In this document: positions 7,687 to 15,580 of the stretch, piece by piece
Numbering within the stretch: the stretch's first letter is position 1
How the letters are laid out: every line of letters begins with the position of its first letter
Assembly (NCBI GenBank): GCA_046760905.1
Contig: JBHIFB010000044.1
Span: 1 to 24,030 of the forward strand
From: JBHIFB01 sp046760905
GTDB taxonomy: Bacteria; Gemmatimonadota; CAZMKB01
Reading direction: 5' to 3'
Length of the DNA: 24,030 nucleotides
Made by a program: the position numbers and the translations under genes
The notes under the pieces: generated by a model
What the model was told of the DNA's origin: nothing
Database searches by the model: none
The model's input: only the letters and a program-made list of their open reading frames with translations

Positions 7687-7893
7687 TAATCCACACATAT
7701 CCACATTCATTCCACGTGTTTATCACAGAGAAAGCAGGTTGGCCGCAGGCAGCGCTTCGTGAGCTAGAGGGGGATCAGAGCGATGTGGAAACCTGTGGAA
7801 AACATCCCTGGAGGTCTGGCTTTTTTATTAACTTCATTAAATCCTATGTATTACACTATCACAGAGATAAATTCTCAAATTCACTATTCCACA
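7687..7893. other. Cluster of DnaA-box-like 9-mers in the beta-helix/bactofilin gap
   Basis: The 337-base gap 7599-7935 contains no gene. It holds TAATCCACA (7687-7695) and ATATCCACA (7697-7705), each one mismatch from TTATCCACA. On the opposite strand it holds TGTGGAAAC (7784-7792) and TGTGGAAAA (7794-7802); the latter is identical to the boxes in the dnaA-dnaN gap. A further TATTCCACA lies at 7885-7893. The flanks are AT-rich. This may be a DnaA-titration or regulatory site, or part of a split origin. No experiment supports it. Confidence 0.5.
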
Positions 7894-7935
7894 ACCTCTA
7901 TTGATTCGTGTGCCTATACCATATGCACAAACAAA

Positions 7936-8382
7936 TTAACGGGCTCCGCCCTTTTGCTTTTCCACCGTTTCTTCATCGTCAAAGAGCCTTATCGGGCCAT
8001 CTTTCCCCTCCCCCATGCAGCATTTCCCATTGAATATCGTACCTTCTTCAACAATGAGCTTCGCTGTCGTGATATCTCCCTCGACACTGGATCCCGACTG
8101 CAGCTCAACCCTTCCCGTCGCATTGATGTTTCCCTGGACACTACCCCCGACGATTGATACCTCAACATGGATATCCCCCTTCACAACCCCCGTCTTTCCA
8201 ATGATTACCATCTTCGAAGCTTTCACAGTACCCGACATTTCTCCATCTATGCGAAGCGTGCCATCCACCGTGCATTCGCCGGAGAAGAGTGCCCCAGGTC
8301 CAATGACAGAGTTCATTTTGCCGGTTTCTTTCAAATCACTCTCATCCTTTCTCAGTTTCATATCATCACTCTCTCTTTCCAT
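7936..8382 (-). CDS. Bactofilin (polymer-forming cytoskeletal protein)
   Basis: This 148-residue protein has the small single-domain architecture of bactofilins, which assemble without nucleotide into membrane-associated filaments. The core (about residues 23-115) is a short beta-helix with the typical register: NSVIGPGALFSGECTVDGTLRIDGEMSGTV, then VVIG-like turns and GNINATGRVELQSGSSVEGDI. The charged N- and C-terminal tails (ERESDDMKLRKDESD; DDEETVEKQKGG) are disordered, as usual. The start is ATG 8382, three bases after the peptidase stop; ATG 8361 is an alternative with AGAGAG before it. Last gene of the parA-parB-M23 operon. Bactofilins often sit beside M23 peptidases and localise them, as in Helicobacter CcmA/Csd, so the same partnership is inferred here. 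Confidence 0.92.
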   Translation of the reverse strand: MERESDDMKLRKDESDLKETGKMNSVIGPGALFSGECTVDGTLRIDGEMSGTVKASKMVIIGKTGVVKGDIHVEVSIVGGSVQGNINATGRVELQSGSSVEGDITTAKLIVEEGTIFNGKCCMGEGKDGPIRLFDDEETVEKQKGGAR

Positions 8383-8385
8383 ATC

Positions 8386-9210
8386 TCATCGAAGGAACGG
8401 TTGTGGGTCAATGGGGACGTTTCTTTTCCTCAACTCGTAGTGCAGGTGAGGGGCAGTGCTCGCCCCCGTGTTCCCTGTGAATGCGATGACCTCATTCTTT
8501 TTCACTTTTTGATTTTTAGTCACACAAAGCCTTGAATTGTGCGCATATAGCGTGCTGAAACCGTTGCCATGCTCCACCAGCACGTAATTGCCATATACGG
8601 GGTCATACCGGGCCTCCGCCACCACTCCATCTGCAGTCACCATGACAGGGGTGTTCCGGGGTACTGCAATATCAATGCCCTTGTGCTTCTCTGAAGCCAT
8701 CGAGAAACGCCGGGTGATGTATCCATTTAAAGGTACCGGCCACGATGAAGGTCTCGACCATTCCTCATCAAAGGTTCCCTCACTGCTGAACTTGCCCGGG
8801 ATTATCTTGCCTGCTTCATTCAAGAGCCTTGAATCCCCTTCCAGAAGCGCCTGGGTCTCTCCTTGCGCGGCTCCTTCCTCCAACTCGCCTGAAAGCCGCA
8901 TTCCTGTTCCTAGCATATCGCCTATTTGCTGGTAGAGCTCCTCGAATCTGTCCATCCTTCCCGCAAGTTCCGTAATGATGGCGTTTTTCCGCAAGAGCTC
9001 CTCGTTTTCCTCTTCAAGATACGCTGCTCTTACAGCCAGCGAAACAAGTCTCTTCTGATGAACGATGAGAATTGCTATTCCAACGGCGATGCATAAAATA
9101 GCGAAGAAAAACAGACGAACAGTCGTGTAGGAGACCCGGAAGGTTCTCACGTCGCCGTCCTCATGGGGGATCACCATGATAGAGTAATGTTTCTTCCTTT
9201 TATTCCTCAA
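8386..9210 (-). CDS. Membrane-anchored M23 (LytM-type) metallopeptidase
   Basis: The 274-residue protein has a basic cytoplasmic N-terminus, one membrane segment (VRLFFFAILCIAVGIAILIV, 31-50) and a coiled coil (about 60-100, LEEENEELLRKN). The LytM domain spans about 160-274. Zinc ligands and catalytic residues are intact: H176 and D180 in KHKGIDIA, H224 in YAHNSRL, and H255/H257 in PHLHYEL. It would cleave peptidoglycan cross-links in the periplasm. The start is TTG 9210, whose TTGA overlaps the parB stop by four bases, with GGGAG eight bases before it; this implies translational coupling. Catalytic completeness argues for a true hydrolase rather than an EnvC/NlpD-type activator. Confidence 0.9.
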   Translation of the reverse strand: MRNKRKKHYSIMVIPHEDGDVRTFRVSYTTVRLFFFAILCIAVGIAILIVHQKRLVSLAVRAAYLEEENEELLRKNAIITELAGRMDRFEELYQQIGDMLGTGMRLSGELEEGAAQGETQALLEGDSRLLNEAGKIIPGKFSSEGTFDEEWSRPSSWPVPLNGYITRRFSMASEKHKGIDIAVPRNTPVMVTADGVVAEARYDPVYGNYVLVEHGNGFSTLYAHNSRLCVTKNQKVKKNEVIAFTGNTGASTAPHLHYELRKRNVPIDPQPFLR

Positions 9211-10076
9211 ATCTGAACTCCCAGAGCCTCGCAGAGTCTGCTGAGATCCTCTTCTGAATAGAAATGGATCTCCAGCCTCCCCCTTCCATCCGGTCTCATC
9301 CGTATTCTGACCATTGTCCCGAGATTGGACTGAAAAGCCTCCTCAAGCGCGGCAAGCCGCCTATCCTCAGCAAACTTCGGCTTCGCCGCCACACCCTTTT
9401 CCCGGCCCGCTGTCTTCTCCCTCGCCTCGACCTCCACCACCCTCACAGACAGGTTGTCACGGAGGATCTTCTCTGCCATTGAGATCCTCTCATCGTCCCC
9501 ATCGACTGCCAGGAGTGCCCGGGCATGGCCTCCTGTTAGTTTCCCCTGCACGATATATTCCTTAATCTTCTCTGGCAACTTGAGCAATCGCACGGTATTT
9601 GCGACTGTGGATCTTTTTTTCCCCACCTTCTCTGCGACATCAGACTGGCTCATTCCGAATCTATCCATAAGGGTCCGGTATGCCATCCCCTCCTCTATTG
9701 GATTCAGGTCTTCACGCTGCAAATTCTCGACCAGCGCAATCTCAAGAAGCTCCCTGTCCTCAATTTCCACCAGGACACACGGTACTTTCTCAAGCCCTAA
9801 CACCTTTGCGGCTCTAAGCCGTCTTTCCCCGATTACGAGCTCATATCCGCCCTCACTGCGTCTCACCACAAGCGGCTGCACGATTCCCTTCTCCTTTATC
9901 GATTCTGCCAGTTCACGTATGTCCTCCTCCCCGAACTCTTTCCTGGGCTGAAACCTGTTCGGCTGAATCGAATTCACGGGCAGCCTGATGAGCTCATCTT
10001 TCTCCCCCTCGATTTCAAGGAAGTTGGTGTTCCTTATAATGGCCTCGAGTCCTTTTCCAAGCCTTCTCTTCGGCAT
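9207..10076 (-). CDS. parB: Chromosome-partitioning protein ParB
   Basis: The 289-residue protein is a CTP-dependent DNA clamp that loads at parS. Visible are the N-terminal ParA-contacting segment (KRRLGKGLEAII, typical of chromosomal ParB), the box with PNRFQPRK, the GERRLRAA motif (83-90, CTP and DNA-sliding function), ENLQREDLNP (117-126) and the helix-turn-helix (about 141-165, MSQSDVAEKVGKKRSTVANTV). The C-terminal dimerisation region ends LCEALGVQI. ATG 10076 lies inside the end of parA (43-bp overlap) with GAGGAG ten bases before it. Two parS sites lie 3.6 and 5.5 kb away inside mnmG. Confidence 0.97.
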   Translation of the reverse strand: MPKRRLGKGLEAIIRNTNFLEIEGEKDELIRLPVNSIQPNRFQPRKEFGEEDIRELAESIKEKGIVQPLVVRRSEGGYELVIGERRLRAAKVLGLEKVPCVLVEIEDRELLEIALVENLQREDLNPIEEGMAYRTLMDRFGMSQSDVAEKVGKKRSTVANTVRLLKLPEKIKEYIVQGKLTGGHARALLAVDGDDERISMAEKILRDNLSVRVVEVEAREKTAGREKGVAAKPKFAEDRRLAALEEAFQSNLGTMVRIRMRPDGRGRLEIHFYSEEDLSRLCEALGVQI

Positions 10077-10834
10077 TTTCTTATCAACTCCTCCGCAAAT
10101 TTCATGTAACTTTTAGCTCCAGTGCTCATTATATCATAGAGGATTATCGGCTTTCCAAAGCTGGGGGCCTCCGATAACCTCACGTTTCTGGGGATGACGT
10201 TCTCATAGACTTTGTCTCCAAAGTACTCCTTCGCCTCCTCTGCAACCTGCTTGGAGAGATTAAGCCTCGCATCGTACATCGTGAGGAGCACGCCTTCGAT
10301 TTTGAGAGACGGGTTCAGGTTCTTCTGGACGAGCCGTACGGTACCAAGAAGCTGGCCGAGACCCTCGAGGGCGTAATATTCACACTGGATTGGGATGATT
10401 ACAGAATCACAAGCTGCGAGGGTGTTTATTGTCAGCAGCCCTAGAGAGGGCGGGCAATCAACGATGATGAAGGAAAACTTTTCCCTAATCCCAACCATAG
10501 CATTCCTGAGGCGCATTTCCCTTGCCATGATGCTCACGAGCTCCACCTCAGCTCCGCTCAGGTCGACGTTTGAGGGCGCCAGGCTCAGGTAAGGGATGCC
10601 TGTTTCCACGATTACCTCTTCGAGGCTGAGCTCTTCCACCAGCACCTCATACATGCTCGGCTTGCTATTTGTACGCTCCCTGCCGAGTCCGCTGCATGAA
10701 TTTGCCTGAGGATCGATGTCTATCAGGAGAGTTTTGTGCTCGGCTACGGCCAGGCAGGCGGCAAGATTGACGGCTGTAGTCGTTTTCCCTACGCCGCCCT
10801 TCTGGTTTGCGATCGCGATCGCTTTCCCCCTCAT
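10034..10834 (-). CDS. parA: Chromosome-partitioning ATPase ParA (Soj)
   Basis: The protein has 266 residues from ATG 10834. It starts MRGKAIAIANQKGGVGKTTT, with the deviant Walker A KGGVGKTT (12-19), then LLIDIDPQANSCSGLG (A' region) and FIIVDCPPSLGLLTINTLAA (Walker B). These define a ParA/MinD-type P-loop ATPase that binds DNA as an ATP dimer and is released by ParB. The frame is open for 48 codons further upstream, to 10978, but that part has no ParA similarity, and chromosomal ParAs begin close to the Walker A. It overlaps parB by 43 bp. First gene of the ParAB-M23-bactofilin operon. Confidence 0.96.
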   Translation of the reverse strand: MRGKAIAIANQKGGVGKTTTAVNLAACLAVAEHKTLLIDIDPQANSCSGLGRERTNSKPSMYEVLVEELSLEEVIVETGIPYLSLAPSNVDLSGAEVELVSIMAREMRLRNAMVGIREKFSFIIVDCPPSLGLLTINTLAACDSVIIPIQCEYYALEGLGQLLGTVRLVQKNLNPSLKIEGVLLTMYDARLNLSKQVAEEAKEYFGDKVYENVIPRNVRLSEAPSFGKPIILYDIMSTGAKSYMKFAEELIRKCRREGLEKDSRPL

Positions 10835-10948
10835 AAAGCTGTTCACCCTGCGAGTAGAGATAGTGTATCGAAAGCCAAGGCTTCGCGCAGCCTTCCAAGT
10901 CTGGTTGTAACCGACGGTCCACATTTCCCCGGCCTGGAGCCCAGACCG

Positions 10949-10978
10949 GTTATATCTTCCACGAGTAATATAACACAA
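10949..10978 (-). promoter_or_regulatory. Possible promoter of the parA operon
   Basis: On the minus strand TTGTGT (10978-10973), 18 bases, then TATAAC (10954-10949). It is a moderate match only. The leader to ATG 10834 would be about 110 bases. Confidence 0.4.
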
Positions 10979-11013
10979 CCGGGCAATTCTGGAAAGTATT
11001 ACATCGGTCCCCC

Positions 11014-11042
11014 TTGATTTCCCGTATGAGACAGACTAAAAT
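11014..11042 (+). promoter_or_regulatory. Sigma-70-type promoter for the radical SAM gene
   Basis: TTGATT (11014-11019), 17 bases, TAAAAT (11037-11042). Transcription would start near 11049, leaving a leader of only about 24 bases before ATG 11073, which lacks a clear SD. It is divergent from parA. Confidence 0.55.
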
Positions 11043-11072
11043 TAATCGAATCCTTTCAAGCCACACAGTATC

Positions 11073-13661
11073 ATGAAAATGACCTCGTCCACTCTTTCAA
11101 CGACCGCACTGGAGGGGATACTCCATGAGGTTTCGAAGCCTTCCCGATACGTCGGGCTGGAGCTCAATACGGTCAAAAGATCCTGGGAAAGCGCTTCCTT
11201 GCGTTTCTGCCTCGCTTTTCCCGAAACTTACGAGATAGGGATGAGCCATCTCGGCCTGATGGTTTTATACCGGATATTGAATCGAATGGATGGGGTTCTC
11301 GCCGACAGGGCCTATTGCCCTTGGCCGGACATGGAGGAAGCGATGCGGCAAAGCGGGATCCCGCTCTGGGGTCTGGAGTCTAAGCAGCCGCTGTCGTCAT
11401 TTGACATCGTCGGTTTCTCGCTTCAGAACGAACTGCTTTACACAAACCTTCTGACTATGCTGGACTTGGCGGGCATCCCCCTACGGGCTGATGCCCGGGC
11501 TGAGAGTGATCCGCTTATTATTGCCGGGGGGCCCTGTTCGAGTAACCCGGAACCTTACGCGCCCTTTGTGGATGCAGTGTGCATTGGCGATGGAGAGGAG
11601 ATGGTTGAAGAAATCGCCGAGACTGTCCTTACGATGAAAAAAGATGGCGCTGGGAGGGATGAACTCCTCGCTCAACTCTCGAAGATAGAAGGTGTATATA
11701 TACCCTCTTTCTATACCGCATCTTATGACAGCTACGGCAGGTTGTCTGTTCATGCGCCGGCCAGAGAAGGTATCCCCCTCCGTGTTAGAAGGAGGTTTGT
11801 GTCCGATCTCAGGGAAGAGTGGATTCCCTTCCCACCTCTCGTACCGGCCGCAATCCCGGTTCAGGAGAGGCTCAATTTGGAGATTTCCCGTGGCTGCACT
11901 TGGGGGTGCCGATTCTGCCACGCCGGTTACTTCCAGAGGCCGCTGAGGGAGAGGGATCCCCGGATGCTTCTTGAAGCCGCCGTGTCTGGGATTAATCATT
12001 CCGGTTTCGATGAGCTGAACCTCCTCTCACTCTCGACTGCCGACTACAGCGGCCTGATCCCCCTCTTGGACGGATTGGTCGCATTCCTCAATCCGAGGAA
12101 GATAGCGCTGTCTGTCCCATCACTCAGGGTGAATTCCATGCATGGTGAAATCGCCGACAGGATAATGCGGGTGAAAAAAACCGGCTTCACATTCGCACCG
12201 GAAGCAGGCACTCAGCGACTCAGAAACGTCATCAACAAGCACTTCACAGACGATAGCATCCTGGAGGCGATCAGAAGCGCATTCGAGCGCGGATGGAACC
12301 TTGTAAAGCTCTATTTTATGATCGGTCTTCCGACTGAGACCGATAAAGACATAACAGGAATCGTGAATCTCGTACGAAGAATAGAAAAGCTGGCCAGTTC
12401 AGGCAAAGCCAAAAGGCTCCATGTGAGTGTGGGCGCCTTCGTACCCAAGCCACATACTCCATTCCAGTGGGAACCCTTCGAGGAAATCTCTTCGCTGGAG
12501 AGAAAGCTCGACAGGTTGAAAATGGAGCTTTGGGGAGAGCGGATAAATGTGAAATGGCAGAATCTTGAAGCATCCTTCCTCGAGGCCGTACTTGCACGTG
12601 GAGACAGCCGCTGTGCTGATGTTCTGGAACGGGCTTGGAGGAGCGGGGCGAGGTTCGACTCCTGGACAGAGAAATTCGATCTCGGAAGATGGAAGAGCGC
12701 TTTCGCCGAAGAAGCTCTCGATCCCATGCTTTTCTCCGGCATATGGGACATCGAAGCTGCCCTCCCCTGGAATGTGATAGACACCGGGGTCTCAGGGAAG
12801 TTTTTCCTTGGGGAGCTGGAAAAGGCGAAAAGAGGTGAGATCACAGAGGATTGCCGGGCAGGCGCATGCCAGGGGTGCGGCATCCCCGGTGGGCCCTATG
12901 ACAATCGGCTTGCGCCGCCTTCGGTTAAATTAACTGTCCCTGATAGAAAAATTGCAGCGTATGGGGCAGTCCGCCTGAGGCGTAACCTCAGAATACGCTA
13001 TAGAGTGGCTGGCCTGGCCAGGTTTATCAGCCACCTCGAGAGAGGGAACATTCTGAAAAGGTCATTGATACGATCCGATCTCGAACCGGTCCACACGGAA
13101 GGTTTCGCCCCCAGACCTAAAATAGTGGTCGGACCGCCACTTCCCGTGGGGATTGGAAGCACGGTAGAGCTGGCAGATTTCCTGGTCGGTTCAACCTGCC
13201 GGGAGAGGGACATCTCTGAGCAGATTTCCATCGGCTTCCCGGAGGGAATGACATTAGAGGGATTTGCAATCGATTTTCCGGAGTGCTTCCTCCCCCTATC
13301 TGAAATCTGCTCTATATCTTACGAATTTGACTTCTCGATGGCTCCTGATTTGGTATGGGAGGATGTTCAAATCTCATTTGCTCGCTTTTGTGCTTCGAAA
13401 AGATCACCCTGGACGAAAGGGAAGGCTGGAAAGAGGAAGGAAATCGACCTGAAACAAGCAGTTGCAGATTTCGAACGGGCTGCCATTTCAAAGCGAAGGT
13501 TTCTTTTCAATATCTTTTATAACAATCCACAGGGGACGAATGCAGGACCGAGGGATGTACTGGAGGGGATTTTCGGGCTCAAGCCGCCTGAGTTTCGCTG
13601 GGTGCGGGTCACACGGATGCGCTACTTCGACACAAAGGCTTCCCCTTTTCCCCTGGTTTAG
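11073..13661 (+). CDS. B12-binding-like radical SAM protein fused to a DUF2344 domain
   Basis: The 862-residue protein has an N-terminal cobalamin-binding-like region (about 40-200; FPETYEIGMSHLGLMVLYRI, then IIAGGPCSSNPEPYAPFVDA). A radical SAM core follows with the 4Fe-4S motif C275-x3-C279-x2-C282 (SRGCTWGCRFCHAG). The tail from about residue 645 (RIRYRVAGLARFISHLERGN, HTEGFAPRPKIVVGPPLPVG) is a DUF2344 domain. This combination is a known family (TIGR03960 with TIGR03936, from memory), often encoded near RNase G and rplU, which suggests an RNA- or ribosome-related role; its reaction is not known to me. Cysteines in GACQGCGI (near 617-622) may bind a second cluster. Its stop codon overlaps that of convergent mnmG. 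Full length and apparently intact. Confidence 0.9.
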   Translation: MKMTSSTLSTTALEGILHEVSKPSRYVGLELNTVKRSWESASLRFCLAFPETYEIGMSHLGLMVLYRILNRMDGVLADRAYCPWPDMEEAMRQSGIPLWGLESKQPLSSFDIVGFSLQNELLYTNLLTMLDLAGIPLRADARAESDPLIIAGGPCSSNPEPYAPFVDAVCIGDGEEMVEEIAETVLTMKKDGAGRDELLAQLSKIEGVYIPSFYTASYDSYGRLSVHAPAREGIPLRVRRRFVSDLREEWIPFPPLVPAAIPVQERLNLEISRGCTWGCRFCHAGYFQRPLRERDPRMLLEAAVSGINHSGFDELNLLSLSTADYSGLIPLLDGLVAFLNPRKIALSVPSLRVNSMHGEIADRIMRVKKTGFTFAPEAGTQRLRNVINKHFTDDSILEAIRSAFERGWNLVKLYFMIGLPTETDKDITGIVNLVRRIEKLASSGKAKRLHVSVGAFVPKPHTPFQWEPFEEISSLERKLDRLKMELWGERINVKWQNLEASFLEAVLARGDSRCADVLERAWRSGARFDSWTEKFDLGRWKSAFAEEALDPMLFSGIWDIEAALPWNVIDTGVSGKFFLGELEKAKRGEITEDCRAGACQGCGIPGGPYDNRLAPPSVKLTVPDRKIAAYGAVRLRRNLRIRYRVAGLARFISHLERGNILKRSLIRSDLEPVHTEGFAPRPKIVVGPPLPVGIGSTVELADFLVGSTCRERDISEQISIGFPEGMTLEGFAIDFPECFLPLSEICSISYEFDFSMAPDLVWEDVQISFARFCASKRSPWTKGKAGKRKEIDLKQAVADFERAAISKRRFLFNIFYNNPQGTNAGPRDVLEGIFGLKPPEFRWVRVTRMRYFDTKASPFPLV

Positions 13662-15574
13662 ACACTTCGTTCATCTTCTGCCCCGACCTGTCTGGATGTT
13701 TCACGTGAAACTCCCCTCTTTGCGATCTCAAGCAGGAGAGCCGCCAGATCGCTCACTGAAACACCGGATATTCTCGAAGCCTGCCCGAGTGACCGCGGTC
13801 TGACAGCGGCAAGTTTCTCCCGAGCTTCAGTTGAGAGGTTTCTCACGCGCTCGTATGGAAAATCGTCTGGTATCAGCACGGTTTCCTGTCTCCTGAGATT
13901 CTCTATGTCCTTCCATTCCCGCCTGAAATATCCCTCGTATTTCACTTCGAGCTCAACCTGTCTTGCGACATCCTCATCCGGTGGATCACTGCACGCACTG
14001 CACCTCTCGAGCAGCCCACTTAGTCGTACCTCAGGCCTTTTTAGAAGGCGTGAAAGCCGCACGGGCTCCTCTATTCTGGAACTTCCCACAGCCTCGAGGT
14101 AGTCATTCACCTCGACCGGATCGATATTCTCCTCCTCAAGAAGGCGCTCGAGTTTTTCTAGCGATTCCCGCCTCCGCAAAACCACCCGGTAGTCCTCCTC
14201 GGAGAGCAGCCCCAGCTTTCTCCCTCTCTCAGAGAGCCTGAGATCCGCGTTGTCAGCCCTCAACGTGAGCCTGTATTCTACTCTGGATGTGAACATCCTG
14301 TATGGCTCACTGACACCTTTCGTAACGAGATCGTCGACCAGGACGCCGATTACCGCATCGGTTCTGTTCAGTATGAACGCCTCACGACCGAGAACGCTGT
14401 GAGCTGCATTTATCCCCGCAATGAGACCCTGTGCGGCAGCCTCCTCGTAGCCGGTGGTCCCGTTGATCTGCCCTGCACAGAAGAGCCCCTCGACAGTTTT
14501 CGTCTCCAGAGTCTGAGTCAATGACTCCGGCGAGAAGTAATCGTACTCTATGGCGTAACCGTATTGAACGATCTCGGCCTTCTCCAGTCCCCTCACCGAG
14601 TGGACGATCTCTGGCTGTAGCTCTACCGGGAGGCTGGTCGAGAGGCCGTTCAGGTAGAAATCACCGCTGCCCCTCCCTTCCGGCTCAACGAACACGATAT
14701 GGGATTCCCTGTCGGGAAACCGAACCACCTTGTCTTCGATCGATGGGCAGTATCTGGGCCCCCGAGCCTTTATCTGGCCAGTAAAAAGCGGCGCCTCGTC
14801 TAGATGATCAAGTATGATTCCGTGGGTGAGTTGCGAAGTGGCAGTGATCCAGCATGGAAGTTGATCGAGCGGTCCTCTCTTCTCAAAGAAGGAAAATCCA
14901 CCCCTCGGTTTCTCCCCATCCTGCCTCACCATTGCCTCGAAGTCCACCCCGGCTCCTCCCACACGCGGTGGGGTCCCTGTTTTAAACCTCCTGGCTTTTA
15001 ACCCGCAATCTGTGATGCTGGCCGTTAAACCCTTAACGGGCTTCTCACCAATCCTCCCGCCTTCGGTGATAGTCCTTCCTGTATGGATTATTCCTTCTAG
15101 AAAAGTGCCGCAGCAAAGTATTACGGCCCCTGATTGGACAATTCTACCGTCGTCAAGAACCACACCTCGTATCCTACCCCCCCTCTCCATGATTTTCACT
15201 ACATTGCCCTCCAGGAATTCGAGATTCTCGCGTCGTTTTAGCTCTTTCTGCATCTGGCGTGGATAGAGCTGTCTGTCGACCTGAGCCCTCGGACTCCAGA
15301 CGGCAGGTCCCTTCCCCCGATTCAGGACCCTGAACTGAATGGTCGCCCTGTCTGTGACTCGCCCCATTATCCCCCCCAGTGCATCGATCTCCCTTACCAG
15401 GTGCCCCTTTCCCACCCCACCAACCGCGGGGTTGCAGGAGAGGACCCCGATGTTCGAGAGTCTCCCGCTTACAAGGAGCGTTCGTACTCCCAATCTCGAG
15501 CACGCAGCCGCAGCTTCAGCTCCTGCATGTCCCCCGCCCACTACAATTACGCCGAAATGTTTCATGTGAAACAA
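13658..15574 (-). CDS. mnmG: tRNA uridine 5-carboxymethylaminomethyl modification enzyme MnmG (GidA)
   Basis: The 638-residue flavoprotein works with MnmE to install the (carboxymethyl)aminomethyl group on wobble U34 of certain tRNAs. The Rossmann motif VVGGGHAGAEAA lies at the N-terminus; NPAVGGVGKGHLVREIDALGG, LCCGTFLEGIIHTG and FKTGTPPRV are MnmG hallmarks, and DLVTKGVSEPYRMFTSRVEYRLTLRADNAD marks the conserved central part. The start is taken as TTG 15574, giving MFHMKHFGVIVV; ATG 15565 is possible and has better SD spacing. A parS site covers the start codons and another covers the last ~15 codons. It lies six bases after mnmE in the same operon. Length is normal for the family. Confidence 0.97.
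   Translation of the reverse strand: MFHMKHFGVIVVGGGHAGAEAAAACSRLGVRTLLVSGRLSNIGVLSCNPAVGGVGKGHLVREIDALGGIMGRVTDRATIQFRVLNRGKGPAVWSPRAQVDRQLYPRQMQKELKRRENLEFLEGNVVKIMERGGRIRGVVLDDGRIVQSGAVILCCGTFLEGIIHTGRTITEGGRIGEKPVKGLTASITDCGLKARRFKTGTPPRVGGAGVDFEAMVRQDGEKPRGGFSFFEKRGPLDQLPCWITATSQLTHGIILDHLDEAPLFTGQIKARGPRYCPSIEDKVVRFPDRESHIVFVEPEGRGSGDFYLNGLSTSLPVELQPEIVHSVRGLEKAEIVQYGYAIEYDYFSPESLTQTLETKTVEGLFCAGQINGTTGYEEAAAQGLIAGINAAHSVLGREAFILNRTDAVIGVLVDDLVTKGVSEPYRMFTSRVEYRLTLRADNADLRLSERGRKLGLLSEEDYRVVLRRRESLEKLERLLEEENIDPVEVNDYLEAVGSSRIEEPVRLSRLLKRPEVRLSGLLERCSACSDPPDEDVARQVELEVKYEGYFRREWKDIENLRRQETVLIPDDFPYERVRNLSTEAREKLAAVRPRSLGQASRISGVSVSDLAALLLEIAKRGVSRETSRQVGAEDERSV
13697..13712. promoter_or_regulatory. 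parS site (ParB-binding) inside the 3' end of mnmG
   Basis: TGTTTCACGTGAAACT matches the 16-bp parS consensus TGTTTCACGTGAAACA at 15 positions; the core TTTCACGTGAAA is perfectly palindromic. It lies in the mnmG codons for GVSRETS, near the C-terminus. Confidence 0.88.
15558..15573. promoter_or_regulatory. parS site (ParB-binding) across the mnmG start
   Basis: TGTTTCATGTGAAACA matches parS with a single change (central CG to TG). It overlaps the first codons of mnmG (MFHMKH), so the site and the protein N-terminus constrain each other. It is 1.85 kb from the other parS. Confidence 0.82.
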
Positions 15575-15580
15575 ACCCCG

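Noticed and set aside
7709..7724. TTCCACGTGTTTATCA as a third parS site
   Set aside because: Only the left half and the CACGTG centre resemble parS; the right half lacks GTGAAAC.
7936..7960. Terminator at the bactofilin 3' end
   Set aside because: The GGGC-GGA-GCCC hairpin overlaps the last codons and is followed by a mixed sequence, not a clear T-run.
10835..10978. 48-codon N-terminal extension of ParA
   Set aside because: ParA proteins of this chromosomal type begin close to the Walker A motif and the extension has no ParA similarity.
12311..12883. 190-codon open frame on the minus strand within the radical SAM gene
   Set aside because: It is a shadow of the long coding sequence on the plus strand; no family features and no SD.
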